The translations under genes were made by a program, and so were the position numbers. Positions 35,465-46,990 of a stretch of 64,000 nucleotides of DNA are shown one piece after another. The stretch is from Cercis canadensis. Its lineage: Eukaryota; Streptophyta; Magnoliopsida; Fabales; Fabaceae. The stretch spans positions 154,415 through 218,414 of the forward strand of contig QAOA01002360.1 of NCBI GenBank assembly GCA_003255065.1, written 5' to 3'. The notes below the pieces were generated by a model. That model saw only the letters and a list, made by a program, of their open reading frames with translations, was not told the origin of the DNA and did not search any database. Numbering within the stretch: the first letter of the stretch is position 1; each line of letters begins with the position of its first letter.

Positions 35465-37740
35465 CAATGTTTTAAAAATCGGATCGCTGTGCAAACCGGT
35501 GTAGCAAAAAATGACTGGTCGAACCGGTTTAATCGAAGCTTTTTTTAAACTTAAAGATTTACAAAGAAAAAAAACATAAGAGTCAAATACATAGTCTCAA
35601 AATATAAGAGATAATTAGAAAACAAAAAACAATTATTCCATAATCACAGAGACAAAGCATGTACCACTCTCTATTTATAGAATTAACGTGCACTGCCTGA
35701 CTTCCTCTTTATCCCTCTTCCTCTAGCATCATCCATCTATTTCACCACTGAGATAGAGTAGAATTAAGCTATGTTAAATGAAACCCAAATTGTTAAGCTC
35801 ATAACCGGAAAATCATATAAAATTAAATTAAAAAGAAATAGTAAGAACAGGTTAGTTGTTCCTTGGGGAGAAGATGGCCTTGTGGGAATGGGTCCAGTGA
35901 ACTGGGACTATGTGGCAATCTTCTTCATTTCAGCAGACTTAGCAGCAGCAACAACAACAATAAGCATTATTTCTTGCACCTGTTAGTAAATATATGAGTT
36001 GGATTATACTATTAACATAAAAGGCAAAGAGTTGGTATGAACTACAATAGCTGCAAGAGCTCTGATTCCTGATGGAAAAGCTTTTGGCTCAGGGACAGGT
36101 TAGCCCTGCACAACCAAACAAAACACAATAAGGAGTAAAACAAATTTACTGAGGCTTACTGTTTAAGTGTTTAGATCAGTTCTAAGCTTCAGACATGGTG
36201 TCTGTACATCATTTGCTTGCTTAATTTACTGTTAGAAACAGCAGCACAATAAAATTACAAAGAAAATCAATACCACTCATAAGCTTTAACACAACCATTT
36301 CTTACTATTTATATCACTTCTAGTCTTTACCACATAATCAAGACATGTGAAATCCCAGTTGAAAGTAAAAGTAGAGAACATTCAAAGCTAATAAGTATGT
36401 TGTGATAAGAGAAAGATGATGGTCCTAGAGACCAATCTCATTGATTCAATGTTACTTCTAAGGAGCAGGATCCAGCTGACCTTTAGATTTCGTGTCACAG
36501 TAGGCCAGCAATCATCTGCACTTGCTGATATTAAGTTAGTACAAAAATGACAAACTACTGCTAAAATGTTCACCTTTAACATACAATCATAGTACCTATA
36601 TTAACGTACACATAACCTAAACCAGCCAATCCTGTCGATATAAGTGCAGCAGCTGGAAGAATAAAGTATATATCAGTACTGCTAGACATAAACCATTGAG
36701 GAAAGAACAACATTATCACTTTATCTGTAAGAAGATCAATCATAGTGCTTGCAGTGAGACAACATACTAAGCATCTTACTCAACAATGCCATTAGACTAT
36801 TAAACAAAAAAGATGTCAACTGCTAGATTTTTCCTTTACTTTAGCAGTGCTATCAGAATCTCACAAAACACCAAACATCACCTTATTTAACAATGCCTTT
36901 GAAAATCTTATAGGAAACAGTCTCATAAAGTATTTCTACTGCTAGATTCATGCTTTATATGAACAGTCCAAGCAAAGACAGTAGGCAATAGAAGGGAAGG
37001 AGGGAGGGCCTGTGCATGTTACTGCACTTGTACAATCATCAGCAACTCGAGACTCACTAAGGAGTAAAACATATTTACTGAGTAAGGAAACAAAAACAAA
37101 AGAGGATGGTGAATCTCTCTTTGACCTTTTATCAAACACCTTATGTGCAGCATATATGAACTCGAAATCCGGGAGACTAAAAGAAAAGGAATACCGCAGC
37201 AAGTAAAAAAGAAAAAGAATGCCGCAGCAAAGTAATTTCAACCAATTCTTGTGCTTTTCTATGGCTTCCTCATAGCAAAGCGAACATACGAAACTCTAAA
37301 ACAAGGAAAAGAAAGATATAACAGAGAGTCAAACAGCACGACAATGAGAAAACAAAGAAGAAACAATGGACTCACCTCACCGGCGCCAGAAAGAGGATCA
37401 CGCTACCAAGGTTGGGTGCAGAAGGAATGAGGGAGAGATAGTAAGTGAGCTTAGGCTAGGGATTTGATAATGGATTTTGAGAAAATAGAAGCATGAGCTC
37501 GAGGGGAGGGAAGAAGGAGTTCAGCGTGTTAATGAAATTGGTGAAAATCTAATTAAAAAAAATGGTTTTGTGAACCGGTCGATTATTGAAAATCATTACC
37601 GGTTCACTAGTTTTTACGGTTTGCACTGGTTTATATCAATTTTCATCGATTTAACCTTCCATCGGTTTTGACCCTTAAACCAAACTAAAAATCAAACCGG
37701 ATAGCAATTCGACTGGTACAATCTGATTTTTAAAACCTTG
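35465..37740. mobile_element. Non-autonomous hAT-like element with possible captured host sequence
   Basis: The left end CAATGTTTTAAAAATCGGAT and the inverted right end CAAGGTTTTAAAAATCAGAT match at 18 of 20 positions. Inside each end lie AACCGG-rich subterminal motifs (35490-35540; 37565-37700). CAAxG ends and length fit hAT; the 8-bp flanks (about 35457-35464 and 37741-37748, cttttccc and atttttcc) are only partly alike, so the target duplication is unclear. No transposase is seen. The interior, especially on the minus strand near 37380-37500, 36600-36660 and 35850-35990, has exon-like patches with splice-like borders, suggesting captured gene DNA; the source was not recognised. Confidence 0.55.
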
Positions 37741-38360
37741 ATTTTTCCTTTTCACCTAGAACATGTAATATAATCAATCAATATGTGCTTATTATGATAC
37801 TTGGAGTATGGACCCGGGTATCAATACCCTAACTGAGAAACGAATAGAAAGGAGACACGTGCATTGCAATTTTTGACCCACCACACACAATGACCAGCAA
37901 CGGTAGGTTTTAGTGAATTACGGAATCACCATTTGAATTGTTGAAAACTAAAAAGGACCTTTTTATTATGAAGTCACTATTTTTATATTTTATTTTGTTA
38001 ATAACAGATCTTATTTAATATTTAAATATGATATAGACTAAATTATCTTCAATTAATATAAAAGTTTTTATCTTTGACTAAATTTTTTTTTATATTAAAT
38101 AAGAGTTTTTATAATTGACTAAAAATTTTCATATTAAATAAGGGTAAATTAATTTATATTATATTTAGACATTAAATAAAATATGTCGTTAGCAAAATTG
38201 AATAGCTCTCTTTTATTATTAAAGGTAAAAGGAAATTTGNAATCGAACAGCTCTCTTTTATTATTAAAGGTAAAAGGAAATTTGGAAATCCTATAAGCAC
38301 CGAAATGCCCAAAACATATAGAAAGTTCTCAGGGGTTAGGGCAGGGAGGTATCTAGAGTG
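37741..38360. other. Intergenic, no gene seen
   Basis: AT-rich DNA between the two hAT-like elements. It contains the N join at 38240. Confidence 0.6.
38196..38284 (+). repeat. Short head-to-tail duplication around a single N (38240)
   Basis: 38196-38239 and 38241-38284 are 44-bp copies with two mismatches ('aattgaatagctctc' against 'aatcgaacagctctc'). Confidence 0.85.
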
Positions 38361-38743
38361 GTTAGCAGTAGGGGTGTAAGCCAAAACCGACAAAACCGAC
38401 TGAACCGAACTGAAACCGAGTGAAATGATCCGGTTTTCAATTTGTATTTTTGAAAAACCGAGTACCCCGGTTCGGTTTGCGGTTTACCAGAATGAAAACC
38501 GAGTTTAAACCGAACCTAACCGAGTCTTCAAATACTACGTCGTTTTGATGAATTTCCAAAGGGCATACCGCATACATCTCTTCCTCTTCTCTCGGTCTCT
38601 TCTCTTCAAATCCCTAGCTCTCATTTATCCTATCCCATTTGTCCTCACTGAAATCTCTCTCTGTTGAAGCCCTCTTTGTTGAGTCTCTCGATCTCTTCGG
38701 TTTCATTGAAACCCCTCACCATTTCTGCCATCGGCAACCTACC

Positions 38744-39240
38744 TCTCATTATGCTATTCTTAAAGCCAACGTAAATCGGTTGCAATTGATCCAGATTGGC
38801 CTCACACTTTCTGACGATGAGGGTAACCTTCCAAATCTTGGCCCCAGCAATTCGTTCATTTGGGAAATCAATTTCAGAGATTTCGATGTTGCCCACGCCC
38901 ATGACTCGGTAGAGTTGTTGAGAAGCCAGAGCATCGATTTTGAGAAGAACAGAGAATCTGGGATTGAGTCGATGCGGTTCACTGAGTTAATGATGTCGTC
39001 GGGCTTGTGTGCAATGACACTGTGAGCTGGGTGACCTTTCATAGTGTGTATGACTTCGGGTACCTAGTCAAGTTGCTTACTCAGAGGGTTTTACCGAATG
39101 AGTTGGTCTATTTCCTGCATCTTGTTAGGGTGTTTTTCGGGGATAGGATTTTTGATGTGAAGCACCTGATGAAGTTCTGCTCGAACTTATATTTCTCTGT
39201 TTTTCGTAGATTGGTTTGGATGTTTCTAGATTTTATGAGT
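38744..39240 (+). pseudogene. Captured fragment of a CAF1-type deadenylase (CCR4-associated factor 1 homologue)
   Basis: The frame from 38744 reads 'HYAILKANVNRLQLIQIGLT', 'LSDDEGNLPNLG', 'IWEINFRDFDV', 'SVELLRSQSIDFEKNRESGI' and 'MMSSGL'. After one frame slip near 39005 it continues with '[20 protein letters not shown]' and '[13 protein letters not shown]'. This closely follows the DEDD-type RNase core of plant CAF1 homologues of the CAF1-11 group, which shorten mRNA poly(A) tails within CCR4-NOT. The N-terminal part (with the first catalytic DxE) and the C-terminal exonuclease motif are missing, and the frame is shifted, so it is not an enzyme. The segment upstream (38639-38743) is open but unlike CAF1. 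The fragment lies wholly within the hAT element. Confidence 0.8.
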
Positions 39241-40846
39241 TGTGTAGGTGTCCAAATTTTTGTTTTCTATTTCTGGGATTTCAGGAATTAATGGGGATAA
39301 TGGTGGGATTTGAGGGATTAATGGGGTCAACAATGGGATTTTTGGGAAAGCCAACAGACATATAAAAACTGGTGCTATTGTTGGGTGGGTAGTCCTTTTC
39401 TTTGACGTCAATCGTTTAGCTTATTTGAGACTGAGAGGCGATATTTTTCTTTTGAGGTGAATGGGTCGTTCCAGCAACAGCAAGTGGATGGTGCTGACAT
39501 TTGAAATCTTTGACAATCTACGTTATTGATACTTTTGGCTTGCTGTAAGTTTCCATTTATGGACTAAGCTTATTATTTCTCTTCCTCTTGCTGTAAGTTT
39601 CCTATTGATTAATGCAATATATTCTCAATGATGTAAAAGAGGATGTGAATATCTGAGTGGCCAAGTGCCGTAGTTGACATATATTTTTTCAAGTTGCAGT
39701 TCTATGATTATCTATGCTCATTTGTCTTGATTTCTGTTTATTTTCTGCTATTTGAAAGTTTTCCATGACATAGTACTCTCTTTCTTGCAAAATTGGTTTG
39801 AATCTGGGCATAAGTTTCTTCACAAATGCTTGAATGTTTCCAAGCTGCAGGTTAGCAGGAAAACCGAGAAAANCATGACTCGGTAGAGTTGTTGAGAAGC
39901 CAGAGCATCGATTTTGAGAAGAACAAAGAATCTGGGATTGAGTCGGTGCGGTTCACTGAGTTAATGATGTCGTCGGGCTTGTGTGCAATGACGCTGTGAC
40001 CTGGGTGACCTTTCATAGTGCGTATGACTTCGGGTACCTAGTCAAGTTGCTTACTCAGAGGGTTTTGCCGGATGAGTTGGTCTATTTCCTGCATCTTGTT
40101 AGGGTGTTTTTCAGGGATAGGATTTTTGATGTGAAGCACCTGATGAAGTTCTGCTCGAACTTATATTTCTCTATTTTTCGTAGATTGGTTTGGATGTTTC
40201 TAGATTTTATGAGTTGTGTAGGTGTCCAAATTTTTGTTTTCTGTTTCTGGGATTTCAGGAATTAATGGGGATAATGGTGGGATTTGAGGGATTAATGGGG
40301 TCAAAAATGGGATTTTTGGGAAAGCCAACAGACATATAAAAACTGGTGCTATTGCTGGGTGGGTAGTCCTTTTCTTTGACGTCAATCGTTTGGCTTATTT
40401 GAGACTGAGAGGCGATATTTTTCTTTTGAGGTGAATGGGTCGTTCCAGCAACAGCAAGCGGATGGTGCTGACATTTGAAATCTTTGACAATCTACGTTAT
40501 TGATACTTTTGGCTTGCTGTAAGTTTCCATTTATGGACTAAACTTATTATTTCTCTTCCTCTTGCTGTAAGTTTCCTATTGATTAATGCAATATATTCTC
40601 AATGATGTAAAAGAGGATGTGAATATCTGAGTGGCCAAGTGCCGTAGTTGACATATATTTTTTCAAGTTGCAGTTCTATGATTATCTATGCTCATTTGTC
40701 TTCATTTCTGTTTATTTTCTGCTGTTTGAAAGTTTTCCATGACATAGTACTCTCTTTCTTGCAAAATTGGTTTGAATCTGGGCATAAGTTTCTTCACAAA
40801 TGCTTGAATGTTTCCAAGCTGCAGGTTAGCAGGAAAACCGAGAAAA
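38900..40846 (+). repeat. Head-to-tail duplication around a single N (39873)
   Basis: 38900-39872 and 39874-40846 are 973-bp copies at constant offset 974 with a dozen or so substitutions and no obvious indels. The divergence is what one expects of two alleles. It makes the CAF1 fragment appear twice (second copy 39874-40214). Confidence 0.9.
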
Positions 40847-40998
40847 CCGGCTAAACCGATCGAACCGAACCAGTTCGGTTTGACTCGGTTTCACTCAAAA
40901 AATTATAAAAAACCGAACCGAACAGAACCGAGTTTATTCTAGCCAGTCCGGTCTCGATTTGGGGTAAAAATCGAACCGATTACACCCCTAGGTAGCAG

Positions 40999-41056
40999 CA
41001 TATATGTTAGCATTTTCTGCTGCTAGTCAACAATTCACAGTGGTTTGTCCACATGA
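40999..41056. other. Short spacer
   Basis: Pre-insertion sequence to the right of the hAT element, adjoining the FAR1-related relic; nothing distinctive. Confidence 0.4.
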
Positions 41057-41465
41057 ATGCCGCAGAGGATGACATTGCAAATCCTAGACGACTCCATCGG
41101 CCTCGCAAGCAGACTGTGTCCCAATCAGGAAGGGCAGACCTTGTGGAATATCAATAACGAAGAGGAGAATGGCGATGGTCAAACAACCATTTCAGGTGAG
41201 AGGAACATGTCTTCTGATGAAATTATGGTTGAAGAAAGCATCATTGACATAATAGAGAAGATCCTAGGCATGGAGTTTGAAAGTGAGCCAAAAGTGCTAT
41301 AATTCTACAAAAGCTAGACCAAAGCAAAAGGGTTTGGTGCATACTTACCAGGAACATGGTACGTTTTAGTTTGTGGTATGGGTATGGGGATGTGGTATGC
41401 CACTTAGGCAAATGTGTGATACATTGGAGGTATACTTAGTTGGTACATTATTTTGGGATATGGTA

Positions 41466-42335
41466 CGCTTGAATTTTTTTTTTTTTTCGGTTATAAGAGA
41501 NTTTTTTTTCGGTCATAAGAGAGAAAAACAAAAACTACAACCTAAGAAAAGCTACACCCAAAAGATCTGCCAAAAGAGTCAACGAGAGATCTGAAGGTGG
41601 GTTCTCATAGACTAACCAATTTTCATTCCCTGTAACTCCTAATTTAGCCATAAAGTTTGCTCCTTGGTTTGCCTTCCTAAGAATATGAGGTAGAAACACC
41701 AGTGACTAATATCGCTTGAGAAGGCTCCGAATATCACTAATGATACACTCATAATTATGATATCTAATATCAACAGTGTTTATTAGATTAATAGCTTCTT
41801 GTGAATCTATTTTGCAAATGAGCTCCAAAATGCCTTTTTCCCAACAAAAATTAAGCCTCTTCCTTATAGCAATGAGCTCAGCTTTAAAATTAGTGGCAAT
41901 GCCTATGGACCCAACAAAACCTCCATGCCACCTTCCTTGTCGGAGTTTGCCAATAGACCCAACGCACCTCTCTGCTACTGGCAGCATTTCCAATATAAAA
42001 GATTTTCTTACAAGTATATGAGCCATCGCATTTATCTTGCTCAACGTAAACATCAAAGGAGTAACCCTCGCCTCAATGACTTCCTCATTACGTGCCCTCC
42101 AGATCCACCAAATAGCACAGTAGAAAAGAGTAAGAACTTCTGAATTGTGACCTCTAGCTTGGCTATGGACAGAGATCCACGTATGAAGCTAAAGATCCTA
42201 GAAACCATCCACTACACCAAAACCCAAACACATCCACACTTGTTAAGCTTTAATGCAGTCACGAAGACAATGGAGAATGCTCTCACTCCCATTCATACAT
42301 CTATTACACGCAGAACTTGGTGTTCCTGGTAACTA
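41466..42335 (-). mobile_element. 5'-truncated plant L1-type LINE, 3' end
   Basis: The minus strand encodes a zinc-binding RT tail ('CNRCMNGSESILHCLRDC' near 42270-42320) and then an RNase H-like domain (41706-42056 and just beyond: 'ATNFKAELIAIRKRLNFC', 'KIDSQEAINLINT', 'HILRKANQGANFMAKLG'). This is the usual C-terminus of plant L1 LINE ORF2. A T-run at about 41475 (A-tail on the minus strand) marks the 3' end, interrupted by the N at 41501. The upstream RT and endonuclease are missing, as expected of a 5'-truncated insertion. I found no clear target duplication. Several stops are present. Confidence 0.8.
41474..41522 (+). repeat. Short overlap around a single N (41501)
   Basis: A T-run plus 'cggt(t/c)ataagaga' appears on both sides of one N. 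Confidence 0.7.
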
Positions 42336-43044
42336 TGTATTTGGTTCATTATATATATTTTTATATAAATATTTTATACAAGTAAAGTATAATTTAAGAA
42401 ATCAATATAGTGGAGTTTGAGAAAAATCAAAACCTGAAATATAGTTATAGTCCAAAGTCCAAACGTGCAGCTAAAAAGTAAAAAATAAATAAATAAATAA
42501 AATAATAATAATAAAAATAAAGTACAGTGATTGAGTTCTAGAAAAAAAAAATGCATCTCTTAATTGACCTATACAGATAAAAGACTCTTTGCATTCTTGT
42601 CCATCTGTTCCCAATAAATGATAACTCCTACAAATTTTGAATCAGCTTACCAGTCAAACTTAGAATTAATGTGTCTTTCTGGCCTCCGCAAAAGAACAAG
42701 ATAAGTTGATTCGTTTCTAATTCCATCTAGCCCTTCCTCTTTATCAGAATTCAAGAGGTTTAATTGTTCACCTCCTTGAGAAGAGGCTTATCCACTGTAC
42801 CCCGAATGCAAAGATAGGCTTCCACCTTCAGTGGTGTGTGCCATTCATTCTGAGCATTTGTTTCTGAAGTTAATGGGTATGTTTTCATTGTTTTTGTACC
42901 TTCATTCTCGAATAACTGTCTCTGCCCTTCAGGTCCGTGGTTCTATAATGGAGAATGCTCTCTTTTAGCAAAAAGATTTGGTTAGCAAATTTTCACGTTA
43001 CAAACCAGTTTGCAGTTCGAAGCGCAGATGAGCGAACCATGTAA
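42336..43044. other. Former intron of the FAR1-related relic, no gene seen
   Basis: AT-rich with an (AAAT)/(AAT) microsatellite near 42486-42515. Lies between the LINE and the FAR1 zinc-finger segment. Confidence 0.5.
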
Positions 43045-45080
43045 CTGTGGCGAAAATATATGTGGAATGCTCAAGGTCATCATTCAAAGAAATACACAAA
43101 CGAAGAAGAGCATAAAAGGGAACACAGGGCAATCACTCGATTCGATTGCAAGGCGTGTTTAGTTGTCCGACTCAATCAAGAGATAGGAAAGTGGTTTATT
43201 GAGAAGACTGAGGCAGAACACTCGCGATTGTCTAGACCTCAACACACACCATTGCTTAGTTGTCATAGGGAGATCAGTGAAACTGATAAAGCTCAGATAA
43301 AAAGCCTGGTGGCTGGGGGATGAAACCTTCTCATGTATTTGTTCTTATAGTCATGAATTTGGGTGGGTATAATAATGCTGGATTTGATCGAACAGATTTT
43401 TACAATCATCTAGGGAAGGAGCAGAAGGAAACAACAGTAGACAATGATGGAATGGCAACCTTGAACTATCTGAAATGTATGGGTAATCTTGGCCCTCTAT
43501 TGTTCATCAAATACACAACTGATTGTAAGGGAGCACTAAAACATTTGTTCTAGGCTGATGGTATTAGTAGGGTAGTTTTGAAGCTTTCGGTGATATGCTA
43601 GCCTTCCATACCACATATAAAATAAACAAGTATAAAATGCCCTTAATTTATTGTGTTTTCTGGAGTAAATCATCACAAACAGACAATTTATTTGCATGTG
43701 CCTTGATAGCTAATGAGATAGAGGAAACATATAATTGAGCGTTGGTGCATGGTATTTAGGGAAGCAATACACAATAGGCAACCTCAGTCAATCATTACTG
43801 ACATTGACAAATCATGCGTGAAGCAATTAAAAGGATATTTCCAAATGCAGTTCATAGGCTGTGTGCATAGCATCTTCTAAGGTTTGCCCAAACTAATATT
43901 GGTGATATTAACTTTGATGAAAAATTTAAACAATACATGATTGGACACTATAGTGTTGATGAGTTTGGGTTAAAGTGGGCTTCAATGTGTAAAGAGTTTG
44001 GTGTTGGAAATAAGTGGGTAGAGAAGATGTTTAGAAAGAAGGGCATGTGGGTAGTCGCATATTTACGTGGCAATTCTTTTGCTGGGATATGAACTACCTT
44101 ATTATGTGAGGGGATGAATTGATATATTAAAAACTTCATTGAGAAAAGCTCTAACTTAGTACATTTCTTGCATAAGTTCCAGAGATTTATGAATCATTTT
44201 AGATTCAATGAATTGAAAGCAAAGTATAAATCATCGAATGGTGTTATTGTCCTTACCACTATATTGGAGTGTTTAGAGAGGAGTGGTGCATATGTATAAA
44301 TTAGACAGCCTTTCTGAATTTATCGCAAGCAACTTACCTCTGTTGCAGCCTACTATGTGCCTAATTAGGACAATAGTACATCAAACAAGATATACACAGT
44401 AAAGAATTATTGCATTTTGAGAAAAAGGTGGACAGTTTGGATAGATGAAGATACAGATGGTTTGGTGAACTTTAAATGTGACTGTGAGCAACTTCAATCA
44501 TTCGGATTTCTTTGTTAGCACATTATATGTGTAATGCTTGTGAAGAATATTCGAAGTCTGCCTCCCCCGCGCATCATAAAAAGGTGGGCTAAGAATGCAA
44601 GGAAAATTGATATGTCTAGTTTAGAGGAAGCCGACAGCAAGCAAGTTTTTAAGCTTAGACATGGAACTCTTATACAAAAATTGCAGGTGGCTTTGTTGAT
44701 AAAATCACGTGGGCCCAATCTCAATCTAATTTCATGTGAGGGAGAGAGTTGGTCTATGACTTATAAGTATGCAAGTGGTTTTTGTTCCAAAATGACTCAA
44801 GTTATTTTAGAACTACTATTTTCCACTTTATAAATTGTCTTTCATTCTCTTTTTTTTTTTGATGTGGGACTTTCATTTTCCAACAGACTTTACAATCTTG
44901 GTGCCAAGCCAAAGCTTAAGGACAAATTTAATGGCACAAGGGAGAAAATTCGAAAGTTGATGGAGTAGCAGAAGGGTGCAGAAGGTTTGAAGAAAAGTGG
45001 TAACGAAGATTATACAATAGAGAGGGTTTTATATCTCATCGTTGTTAGAGCAAAAGGACATCCTAGTGGAATTAAATTAT

Positions 45081-45892
45081 GATTGCAATTAACTTATGCA
45101 AGTTATGCTGGAATGTATGCAGCTTTAGTTGGTTCTAAGTGATGGAAATTTTGTTAGCTTTAAGGTTCTAATTCATTTTGGTGCTTGCAAGTATTCCAGA
45201 AAGGGCAAACATGACAAACTGATGCACTTGCTTAATGGCTGGAAAACCTATGCCAACCTCATTTGATGCAGAAGAGACGTGATGCATATTTGTTGCTGTT
45301 TTCTTTGCTCTATTTGTCATTTTAAACTATTTTTCTATTACAGTTGTATGGGCCCACAAAAGGACAAAGGCCCCATTTTTCCAAAAAGTAAAGTTGTGGC
45401 CTCTAAATAGCCATAATAATAGACATTTGGTCCAGCCCAATTAAGCAACAAGTCCTTGTGCTACATAACAAGCACAAAAAACATATGACAGAATAACAAC
45501 AACATGGGCTTAAAAGAACACTACATTTCAGGCTTCAAGTGAAAGCCATAAACACTAATGAAGGCCCAAGACAAACATAAATTAGTGATTGTCCAAATTC
45601 ACAGTATTGGGCTCAGTTCATCAGAATCTGGATAATCATCTTCTATGTGTTCTCCCTTAAAGTGCTGCCTTGCCCTTGCAGTACAATTTCACGCCTTGAG
45701 TTGTACCCTAACATGACTATAATCACAGCAATTTGCATCCGGGTCTTATCTCCATTAACTTGCATATAAAAACGATTTCATCAGTGCAAGATTAGAACCC
45801 CTCTCAAAATTAATTAAGCATTAAATATGCATGTGAAGGAACAAAAATTCAATCTACTGCCTTCACACTGGTCAAATGCCACACATTTGTTG
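45081..45892. other. Intergenic, no clear gene
   Basis: 3' flank of the FAR1-related relic. A GC-richer patch near 45180-45270 may be further degenerate coding sequence but could not be identified. Confidence 0.5.
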
Positions 45893-46990
45893 CCAGTGGA
45901 GGATCCATAAATTTTGATTAGTAGGGGCAAGAAATAGACTAAGTATTTTTATCAAAAAAATATATTATATATACATAAAAGAGATAAATAATAATAATAA
46001 TATAAAATATGCAAAATATAATGTAGCTTAGTTTCAATGTGAAACCTAAGTATACATGTGAGAAATGAGAATCAATTCATTAGGCAAAAAATTAGAGATT
46101 ACAAAAGTAATCCTCACTCTCACCTAGTCACTAAATCCCCAATTACACCCAATGTCTCTCACACAAAGTACATAATATAATGGCCAAAATACACAATATA
46201 CTTCAACTTCTACAAATTACAATTGCTCTTTGTATTTTTCTAATTTGCAAATGTTGTATAATTTTTTTTTCATTTTCAATACTATCAAAAATATCTATCT
46301 TTATGCATGTGACCAAACAATCATTCAGCAATTCAATTCTCATACGATTGCACATTCAATTCTTCACAAAATTCATTACAAATAAACATCTTTCAATTGT
46401 TGCAATTGCTATGAGAAAAAAAATCAAAACTAACTTCAGAAGTAAATATACTACTGGATACACAATATGCTTTCTAGTTTTCACCAACAATTCATAAATA
46501 TCACTAATCCCATTTAAATTTGAAAATAGATCATCAAAATGGATATCTATGATATATGTTTCAAGTTGACCATCAAGCCCCATAAGCTCCACTGAAAAAG
46601 ATTGCGATGGCTAAAATTGAGCCAAACGAATCAACTTCTCCTTATCAAATACAAAAAATGAATATTTTGGATTTAAGCTTGCTACACAAAGAAGCAATTC
46701 AGTATTCACCTATGTAAATCTATTGTTAAGATCTTGAAGTTGTCTATCAATCACTTGATAGAATAATTCAATTTGGAAGCGATGCAAATTTGAAACTTCT
46801 TCAACTTTACATCTTGATCTTTCTTGTGCCATGAGCACATAATTTATATTTGGAAAGTCAATATCTTGCTTCTCACAGTATATTATGATAATCATCATCT
46901 CTCATGCTTTGCAATCTTTCCCTAGACACTCTAACTAATGTCATAGCATTTATAATGTCTTGAATGCTGGCCCATTTTAACCCACAAAAA
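45893..46990 (-). mobile_element. Decayed hAT transposon with MYM-type transposase C-terminus
   Basis: 45892-45913 reads CAGTGGAGGATCCATAAATTTT, like the CAGTGGCGGATCC ends common in plant hAT elements. Minus-strand coding traces from about 46990 to 46350 include 'RSRCKVEEVSNLHRFQIELF', 'VIDRQLQDLNNRFT', 'ELLLCVASLNPKYSF', 'ELMGLDGQLETYIIDI' and the hAT dimerisation segment ending 'VYLLLKLVLIFFLIAIATIE'. This is the C-terminal part of the zinc-finger MYM-type-1-like hAT transposases. It is interrupted by stops and lacks the N-terminal zinc finger and most of the catalytic core. The other terminal repeat was not found. Confidence 0.75.

Larger units (their letters stand above)
38369..40990. 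mobile_element. Non-autonomous hAT element carrying a CAF1 gene fragment
   Basis: The ends are perfect 11-bp inverted repeats: TAGGGGTGTAA at 38369-38379 and its reverse complement TTACACCCCTA at 40980-40990. They are flanked by 8-bp near-identical duplications GTTAGCAG (38361-38368) and GGTAGCAG (40991-40998). Both ends carry dense AACCGAACCG-type subterminal motifs. An 8-bp duplication and TAGGGGTG ends are hAT hallmarks. No transposase is present. The interior is a fragment of a host CAF1-type deadenylase gene plus other unidentified sequence. The assembled 2622 bp includes a 973-bp head-to-tail copy around the N at 39873, so the real element is probably about 1.65 kb. Confidence 0.82.
41057..45080 (+). 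pseudogene. FAR1-related sequence (FRS) gene, decayed
   Basis: Separated pieces occur in the expected order. 41057-41302 is an acidic N-terminal segment. 43045-43320 is the FAR1 zinc-finger domain ('RFDCKACLVVRLNQEIGKWF', 'EAEHSRLSRP'). 43320-44290 is the MULE-transposase-like core (pieces such as 'IGHYSVDEFGLKWASM'). About 44400-44590 is a SWIM zinc finger ('FKCDCEQLQSFGFLC') followed by 'RWAKNARKIDM'. A last exon near 44890-45080 has 'RAKGHPSG', as at FRS C-termini. FRS proteins are transcription factors domesticated from Mutator-like transposases (FHY3/FAR1 family, light signalling). Several frame slips and stops separate the pieces, so no product is expected. A LINE tail (41466-42335) sits between the N-terminal piece and the zinc finger, in former intron or upstream space. 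Confidence 0.8.

Noticed and set aside
36948-37241. 97-codon minus-strand frame as a gene
   Set aside because: Lies within the hAT-like element in intron-like sequence; hydrophobic run without a recognisable family.
39874-40214. A second CAF1 gene fragment in tandem
   Set aside because: It is part of a 973-bp copy separated by one N from its twin; most likely allelic overlap.
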